Shown: in pieces, positions 62,299 through 64,000 of the stretch
How the letters are laid out: the number at the start of each line of letters is the position of its first letter
How positions within the stretch are numbered: position 1 is the first letter of the stretch
NCBI RefSeq assembly: GCF_008704425.1
Contig: NZ_CP023696.1
Span: 2,032,501-2,096,500 of the forward strand
Origin: Streptomyces fradiae ATCC 10745 = DSM 40063
GTDB taxonomy: Bacteria; Actinomycetota; Actinomycetes; Streptomycetales; Streptomycetaceae
DNA length: 64,000 nt
Reading direction: 5' to 3'
The notes under the pieces: model-generated
The model's database searches: none
What the model was told of the DNA's origin: nothing
Seen by the model: only the letters and a program-made list of their open reading frames with translations
Made by a program: the position numbers and the translations under genes

Positions 62299-63413
62299 AG
62301 GTTCTCCCCCAGGGCGTTCACGGCGGTGACGATCCGCTCCAGGTCGCTCTGGGTCAGCAGCGGGTGGACGGGCAGGGAGACCACCTCGGCGGCGGCCTTC
62401 TCCGTCTCCGGCAGGTCCCAGGTGCGCCCGGCCTTCTGGTCTGGCTCCCAGTACGGCTTCAGGCGGTGGATCGGCGTCGGGTAGTACACGGCGTTGCCGA
62501 CGCCCGCCTCGGTGAGCTTCGCCATGGCGGCCTCGCGGTCGCCGCGGACGCGGATCGTGTACTGGTGGTAGATGTGGCGCGCGCCCTCGGCGACGACCGG
62601 GGTGACCACGTTCGGCGCGGTGATGTGCTCGGTGAGGTACGCGGCGTTGGCGATGCGCTGCTCGGTCCAGCCGTTCAGCTTGGCGAGCTGGACGCGGCCC
62701 ACGGCGGCGGCGACGTCGGTCATGCGCACGTTGGCGCCGACGATCTCGTTGGCGTACCGCTGCTCCATGCCCTGGTTGCGCAGCAGGCGCAGGGTGCGGG
62801 CGAGCTCCGCGTCGGCGACCGTGATCATGCCGCCCTCGAGGGAGTGCATGTTCTTGGTCGGGTAGAAGCTGAAGGTGCCGCCCGCGCCGAACGCGCCCAC
62901 GGGGGTGCCGTTCAGGGCGGCGGCGTGCGCCTGGCAGGCGTCCTCGACGACGGCCAGCTTGTGCTTGTCGGCGATGGCCGTGATCCGGTCCATCGCGGCC
63001 GGGTGGCCGTACAGGTGCACCGGCATGATCGCGGCCGTGCGCGGGGTGATGGCGGCCTCGACGGCGGCCGGGTCCACGCAGAACGTGTCCGGGTCGATGT
63101 CGACGAAGACCGCGTCGGCGCCGACCAGGCGGATCGCGTTGGCGGACGCGGCGAACGAGAACGAGGGCACGACGACCTCGTCGCCGGGGCCGATGTTCAG
63201 GGCCATCAGGAGAAGGTGCAGCGCCGAGGTGCCGGAGTTGACGGCGACGCAGTGGCGCCCGTCGACCAGGTCCGCGAAGCTCTCCTCGAACGCCGCGACC
63301 TCCGGTCCCTGTACGACGCGGCCGCTGCGCAGCACGCGTACGGCGGCCTCGATCTCCTCTTCACCGATGACCGGGCGGGCAGCGGGGATGGGCTGCTCGT
63401 TGACGCTCGGCAT
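62295..63413 (-). CDS. DegT/DnrJ/EryC1 PLP aminotransferase (WbpE-like)
   Basis: A sugar aminotransferase of 372 residues. PLP-binding Lys187 is in SFYPTKNMHSLEGG; other marks are SGTSALHLLLMALNI, VVEDACQAHAA, and NVRMTDVAAAVGRVQL. Related enzymes transfer an amino group from glutamate to C3 of UDP-3-keto-GlcNAcA. The ATG at 63413 has AAGGAGG upstream, the best ribosome site in the operon, and it is the first gene. The order is aminotransferase, oxidoreductase, GT2, dehydrogenase, galE. Confidence 0.9.
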   Translation of the reverse strand: MPSVNEQPIPAARPVIGEEEIEAAVRVLRSGRVVQGPEVAAFEESFADLVDGRHCVAVNSGTSALHLLLMALNIGPGDEVVVPSFSFAASANAIRLVGADAVFVDIDPDTFCVDPAAVEAAITPRTAAIMPVHLYGHPAAMDRITAIADKHKLAVVEDACQAHAAALNGTPVGAFGAGGTFSFYPTKNMHSLEGGMITVADAELARTLRLLRNQGMEQRYANEIVGANVRMTDVAAAVGRVQLAKLNGWTEQRIANAAYLTEHITAPNVVTPVVAEGARHIYHQYTIRVRGDREAAMAKLTEAGVGNAVYYPTPIHRLKPYWEPDQKAGRTWDLPETEKAAAEVVSLPVHPLLTQSDLERIVTAVNALGENL

Positions 63414-63614
63414 GGACGTCCTCCTTGAACACCGCAAGAGCTCTATGTGGCAGAGGTCCGGGGTGTGCGGACGACTCGTCGAGAGCGCGCGTCCACCCCT
63501 CCGGCGCGATGCCGACGCCCTACCGATGACGGCCGGGACGGGTCCGGCCCGGAACCGGGTCGTACACCGCTCCGACGCCCCGGTGGGGAACGGCGGACGG
63601 CATCGACCGGCGTC

Positions 63615-63659
63615 ACATTATCAGGAACGACTCTGCCAATTTCCGGGCCGTTAACGGCC
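63615..63659 (-). promoter_or_regulatory. Probable promoter and palindrome of the sugar-nucleotide operon
   Basis: A -10-like TAATGT (63620-63615) lies about 200 bp upstream of the aminotransferase start. Just upstream, GGCCGTTAACGGCC (63646-63659) is a perfect 14-bp palindrome sharing CGTTAACG with the site at 45021. It lies where an activator or repressor would act. Confidence 0.4.
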
Positions 63660-63686
63660 GGAAGCATCGGTTCTGAAACAAAATCC

Positions 63687-63720
63687 GTGTCCCGTCCCGC
63701 GGATATGCGAGACGGGACAC
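63687..63720 (-). terminator. Intrinsic terminator closing the right-hand gene
   Basis: Perfect 10-bp stem GTGTCCCGTC/GACGGGACAC with a 14-nt loop, followed on the minus strand by GGATTTTGTTTC. It lies 31 bp after the stop at 63751 and separates that gene from the island operon. Confidence 0.8.
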
Positions 63721-63750
63721 AGATCATTTCGGCCAGGCTTCACCAGGCGT

Positions 63751-64000
63751 TCAGTCCTCCGTGACCGCCGTCACGGAGGGGGCGGACGGCTGCTCGGCCG
63801 CGGCGGTCTTCCTGGTGGCCGCCGTCTTGGCCGTCTTGGCCGTCTTGGCGGTCTTCGCCGTCTTCGCCGTGCCGGCCGTCTTCGACGCCGCCTTGGTGGC
63901 CGTGGCCTTCTTGGCGGTCGTCGTCTTCTTCGCGGCGGTCTTCTTGGCCGCCGTCTTCTTCGCGGCGGTCTTCTTGGCCGTCGCCTTCTTGGCCGCGGTC
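63751..64000 (-). CDS. rne: C-terminal Lys/Ala-rich tail of a right-edge protein, probably RNase E
   Basis: Only the last 82 residues are inside. They are built of AAKK, TAAKKT and KTAKTAK repeats and end EQPSAPSVTAVTED. In S. coelicolor the gene upstream of rplU is rne (RNase ES), and its C-terminus is likewise Lys/Ala/Thr-rich, so position and composition favour RNase E. A HupS-like histone-like protein also has such tails and cannot be excluded from this fragment. Confidence 0.5.
   Translation of the reverse strand, partial: TAAKKATAKKTAAKKTAAKKTAAKKTTTAKKATATKAASKTAGTAKTAKTAKTAKTAKTAATRKTAAAEQPSAPSVTAVTED

Overview
The window is chromosomal DNA of a high-GC actinomycete, almost certainly Streptomyces or a close relative. 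Evidence: very high GC with C/G-ending codons, GTG starts in many genes, and the gene order comEC-comEA-degV-leuS-rsfS-LCP-nadD-proA-proB-obg-rpmA-rplU, all on the minus strand, which matches the S. coelicolor SCO2567-SCO2597 neighbourhood as I remember it. No database search was possible; family names rest on motifs and lengths visible in the translations.

Region 1 (1-31.9 kb) is conserved core. It holds a DNA-uptake pair (comEC truncated by the left edge, comEA), degV, leuS behind a leucine-codon leader peptide and intrinsic terminator (an attenuator), two identical tRNA-Ala(GGC) genes, a GT87-type membrane glycosyltransferase, and a tightly packed block of phosphatase (apparently CTG-initiated), rsfS, an LCP wall-polymer transferase (PdtA-like) and nadD. 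An M48 protease, two membrane proteins sharing an N-terminal motif, and proA/proB follow. Next is a wall-polymer module: a CDP-alditol polyol-phosphate transferase, a fused cytidylyltransferase-reductase expected to make CDP-ribitol, and a GT4 glycosyltransferase. Obg, L27 and L21 close the block.

Region 2 (32-63.7 kb) looks like a variable island. It starts with a decayed tyrosine-recombinase pseudogene (two frameshifts, catalytic Tyr lost) beside rplU. It ends at an intrinsic terminator behind a Lys/Ala-rich C-terminus that by position should be RNase E (rne). In the island, one minus-strand operon encodes three large exported proteins (FG-GAP, two-LamG, and a 2303-residue RHS protein with a HINT domain and a 118-residue C-terminal toxin-like tip) followed by a small probable immunity gene.

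The rest (45-63.4 kb) is a surface-glycan cluster: a dolichyl-phosphate-mannose-synthase-like GT2, a PIG-V-like membrane mannosyltransferase, four further glycosyltransferases, a PLL-type beta-propeller, galE, and five enzymes that together match the Wbp route to a UDP-2,3-diacetamido-2,3-dideoxy-uronic acid (WbpA, B, E, D, I counterparts). My reading is that these build a charged wall or capsule polymer (teichuronic-acid-like) that the core LCP protein or a relative could attach to peptidoglycan. That link is inference.

The most notable points are the complete diacetamido-uronic acid set, an uncharacterised about 190-residue domain occurring both alone and fused to GT4 enzymes in this cluster, the RHS toxin/immunity pair with lower GC, the leuS attenuator, and a CGTTAACG palindrome in front of two island operons.
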